The notes beneath the pieces are model-generated. The model ran no database searches, had not been told where the DNA came from, and was given only the letters and a program-made list of their open reading frames with translations. From Spirochaetaceae bacterium (GTDB lineage Bacteria; Spirochaetota; Spirochaetia; Treponematales; Breznakiellaceae), in the NCBI GenBank assembly GCA_031265025.1, contig JAISDF010000093.1, forward strand, positions 1 to 14,569: a stretch of 14,569 nucleotides of DNA, written 5' to 3'. Below, piece after piece: positions 13,053 through 14,569 of this stretch (the stretch's first letter is position 1; every line of letters begins with the position of its first letter). The position numbers were made by a program, and so were the translations under genes.

Positions 13053-14184
13053 ACACGGCTACCATGGAGTCGATGAAACGTTCTACCGAATAATTGCGGG
13101 AGATTTCCTCGGAACGCTTTCCCATACGGACACGCGCGTCACGGTCGGCCAGCAGTTCCACAGCCTTTTCCCAGAGTTTTTTGTCATCGGGAACGGCATA
13201 ACCGTTTTCACCGTCCCGCACCATGTCCTGTATGCTCGAATCCGCCGCCGCCACTATGGGAAGCCCCGAGGCCATGGATTCAATAAAGGTTATGGGATGA
13301 ACCTCGCTGTGGGACGCGCTCATGAACAGCTCCGAGGCGGAATAAACCTGCTTTATCTCGTCAGGCCAGTGAAGATAGCCGGTAAAAGTAACCATATTGT
13401 GTACGCCAAGCTCATAGGCGTGGTTCTGCAGGGCCCTGCGGTCAGGTCCGTCGCCTACCAGTATAAGACGGGCCTTGGGCCTGCGCGCGGCGATTTCCCT
13501 GAAATTGTCAAGAAGGGTATACACGTTCTTTTCGGTCCCCAGACGGCCCACAAAGACAATGAGTTCCTCGTCTCTTTTCAGGTGAAAGCGCTCCCTGAAA
13601 GCCTCGGCGTCCCGGCTTAAATCCTCGGAACGCTCGTAAAACTGGTTTAAGTCTATGCCGTTGGGAATGATTTTTACCGGCCTGGGGTATTGTATGCGTT
13701 CAAGAAAATCCCTGATTTTCCGCGACGGCGCTACGACGCAGTGCTGGCTCCTGAGTATGTGGCGCATCACCAGGGGAAGATTGTACTTCAGCACCGGTTC
13801 CAGGAGGGAGGTATAGTACAGGTAATCTTCATAATAAGTATGAAGGGTATGTATCGAAGGTATGCCCAGTTTGCGGCTTATCACCCTGCTTGCCATGTAC
13901 ACGGAAAATTCAGAATGGGAATGAATTATATCCAGATTGAGAGGCCTGGCGGTTTCCAGTATACGCTGTTTGAGGAAAAAGCCTATACGGTGCTGGGGCT
14001 CGGTGGGAAACTGTATTGACCGTATGCGGTATACCCCTTCCTCGGCTTCGGCGTCAGGATGCTGTACGGTAAACACAAATACCCGGTGCCCCCGGTTTTC
14101 AAGTTCCTTTTTAAGGGTTCTGACTACCGTAACCACTCCGTTTACCTGGGGTACATACGTATCACTGAAAATTCCGATATTCAT
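13033..14184 (-). CDS. GT4-family glycosyltransferase, probable diacylglycerol glucosyltransferase type
   Basis: 383 residues, GT-B fold. The start, MNIGIFSDTYVPQVNGVVTVVRTL-like with a Gly-rich acceptor loop, and IIHSHSEFSVYMASR with HTLHTYYEDYL (86-121) resemble the monoglucosyldiacylglycerol synthases of mollicutes and Borrelia. The donor half shows IIPNGID (172-178), FVGRLGTEKN (211-220), VGDGPDRRAL (243-252) and the retaining EX7E motif E294 to E302, followed by SMASGLPIVA. It should transfer a sugar from a nucleotide sugar to a membrane lipid at the cytoplasmic face. The glycolipid acceptor is inference; a capsule or LPS-like mannosyltransferase is possible. No signal peptide. It is the first gene of a leftward operon with the helicase, behind a TATAAT box and an AAGGGG ribosome site about 12 bases upstream. 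Confidence 0.88.
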   Translation of the reverse strand: MNIGIFSDTYVPQVNGVVTVVRTLKKELENRGHRVFVFTVQHPDAEAEEGVYRIRSIQFPTEPQHRIGFFLKQRILETARPLNLDIIHSHSEFSVYMASRVISRKLGIPSIHTLHTYYEDYLYYTSLLEPVLKYNLPLVMRHILRSQHCVVAPSRKIRDFLERIQYPRPVKIIPNGIDLNQFYERSEDLSRDAEAFRERFHLKRDEELIVFVGRLGTEKNVYTLLDNFREIAARRPKARLILVGDGPDRRALQNHAYELGVHNMVTFTGYLHWPDEIKQVYSASELFMSASHSEVHPITFIESMASGLPIVAAADSSIQDMVRDGENGYAVPDDKKLWEKAVELLADRDARVRMGKRSEEISRNYSVERFIDSMVAVYEEYRK

Positions 14185-14220
14185 ACCATAACTATACCCC
14201 TTTTGGGCGAACCCGTATAG

Positions 14221-14226
14221 ATTATA
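14221..14226 (-). promoter_or_regulatory. -10 box for the glycosyltransferase-helicase operon
   Basis: Perfect TATAAT on the minus strand with an extra T before it (TTATAAT). No good -35 stands 16-18 bp upstream. The expected start is near 14214, giving a leader of about 30 bases that carries AAGGGG ahead of the ATG at 14184. Confidence 0.45.
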
Positions 14227-14314
14227 ACCCTAATTGGGTGTCCGGCGGTTTTACCGTTTCTTTGGCGGAAATTGCGAGGAAACTCATACCTACCCTTGAG
14301 GGCGGGAAAACATG

Positions 14315-14350
14315 GGGGCAAAAGCCCCTGGGTGTATAGAAAATATACAC
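14315..14350 (+). promoter_or_regulatory. Two tandem hairpins in the leader of the last gene
   Basis: Hairpin A: GGGGC (14315-14319), loop AAAA, GCCCC (14324-14328). Hairpin B: GTGTATA (14332-14338), loop GAAAA, TATACAC (14344-14350). Both are perfect. Hairpin B ends at the base before the Shine-Dalgarno AAAGGAG (14351-14357). No T-run follows, so these are not terminators; mRNA stabilisation or translational control is more likely. The remaining gap (14185-14314) shows only the leftward -10 box and no convincing rightward promoter. Confidence 0.5.
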
Positions 14351-14363
14351 AAAGGAGTTTTGT

Positions 14364-14569
14364 ATGCAAAGACGAATTTTACTGGTTTTAGCTTTGGTAC
14401 TGACGGCAACCGCGGCTTTTGCGCACGGACAGTCACAGACAATCTCCCAGCAAAAACTGTCATTCGAGTACAGGTATAACCTGGCGGCGGATGATCCGGC
14501 GAATAATTACTTCGCGTGGACACTGGAAAGGCCGGGGCCCAACGGGGCAACGGAACAAAGAATTGTCAG
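14364..14569 (+). CDS. Exported protein of unknown function, N-terminal part, runs off the right edge
   Basis: 68 codons plus two bases, open to the end of the window. The ATG has a strong Shine-Dalgarno, AAAGGAG (14351-14357), six bases upstream. The product begins MQRRILLVLALVLTATAAFA, a classic signal peptide with an AFA cleavage site near residue 20 and no lipobox cysteine, so a periplasmic or surface protein is expected. The visible mature part has a YRYNLAADDP and a FAWTLERPGPNG stretch and matches no family I know. It is divergent from the glycosyltransferase. The long structured leader suggests it is expressed under post-transcriptional control or as an abundant stable message. Confidence 0.75.
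   Translation, partial: MQRRILLVLALVLTATAAFAHGQSQTISQQKLSFEYRYNLAADDPANNYFAWTLERPGPNGATEQRIV

Noticed and set aside
14262..14276. Sigma-54 promoter-like TTGGC...TTGC before the last gene
   Set aside because: GG and GC are 10 bases apart rather than the required 12.

Overview
The window looks like chromosomal DNA of a spirochaete, most likely a GC-rich member of the Treponema group. This is inferred from the gene repertoire: a Maf/DUF115 motility-associated protein, a divergent HD-GYP protein, a glucosyltransferase of the diacylglycerol type, a LysM-M23 peptidase, and canonical promoters beside genes that often lack a Shine-Dalgarno. No rRNA, tRNA, CRISPR array, IS element or phage gene was seen. 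The DNA is GC-rich by eye, except the first 300 bases (hand count about 45% GC).

Region 1 (1-8157) is a divergent cell-envelope locus. Leftward from about 4002 run a membrane-anchored LysM/M23 muralytic peptidase, a 37-residue single-span membrane protein, a secreted beta-propeller protein fused to a degenerate NodB (polysaccharide deacetylase) domain, and an unidentified partial gene that leaves the window. Rightward from about 4023 run a minimal signal peptidase I, a class B penicillin-binding protein with a C-terminal PASTA domain, and a Maf/DUF115 protein. These three are joined by ATGA stop/start overlaps. The two arms fire from promoters whose -10 boxes overlap on opposite strands, and the signal peptidase message appears nearly leaderless.

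Region 2 (8158-8357) has no protein gene but is dense in signals. It holds a 10-bp perfect inverted repeat, a strong match to a flagellar sigma-28 promoter (TAAAGTAT-N12-GCCGATAA) and, about 30 bases past its expected start, the 5' arm of a stem that closes on eight T residues. Together these predict a free-standing structured small RNA of about 110 nt. It lies between the Maf gene and a convergent gene, with an HD-GYP gene further on. I regard it as the best candidate for something undescribed.

Region 3 (8358-11737) holds a two-helix membrane protein with TPR-like helices (leftward, TTG start with good promoter and Shine-Dalgarno). Divergent from it is a pair coupled by ATGA: an HD-GYP protein with substituted metal ligands, then a CNNM/CBS/CorC membrane transporter-type protein.

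Region 4 (11682-14569) holds a DEAD-box-type RNA helicase (DEGD variant) whose 3' end overlaps the CNNM gene tail to tail by 56 bp. A GT4 glycosyltransferase lies upstream of it in the same leftward operon, with the two genes overlapping by 20 bp. Divergently, a secreted protein of unknown function starts behind a leader with two perfect hairpins and runs off the window.
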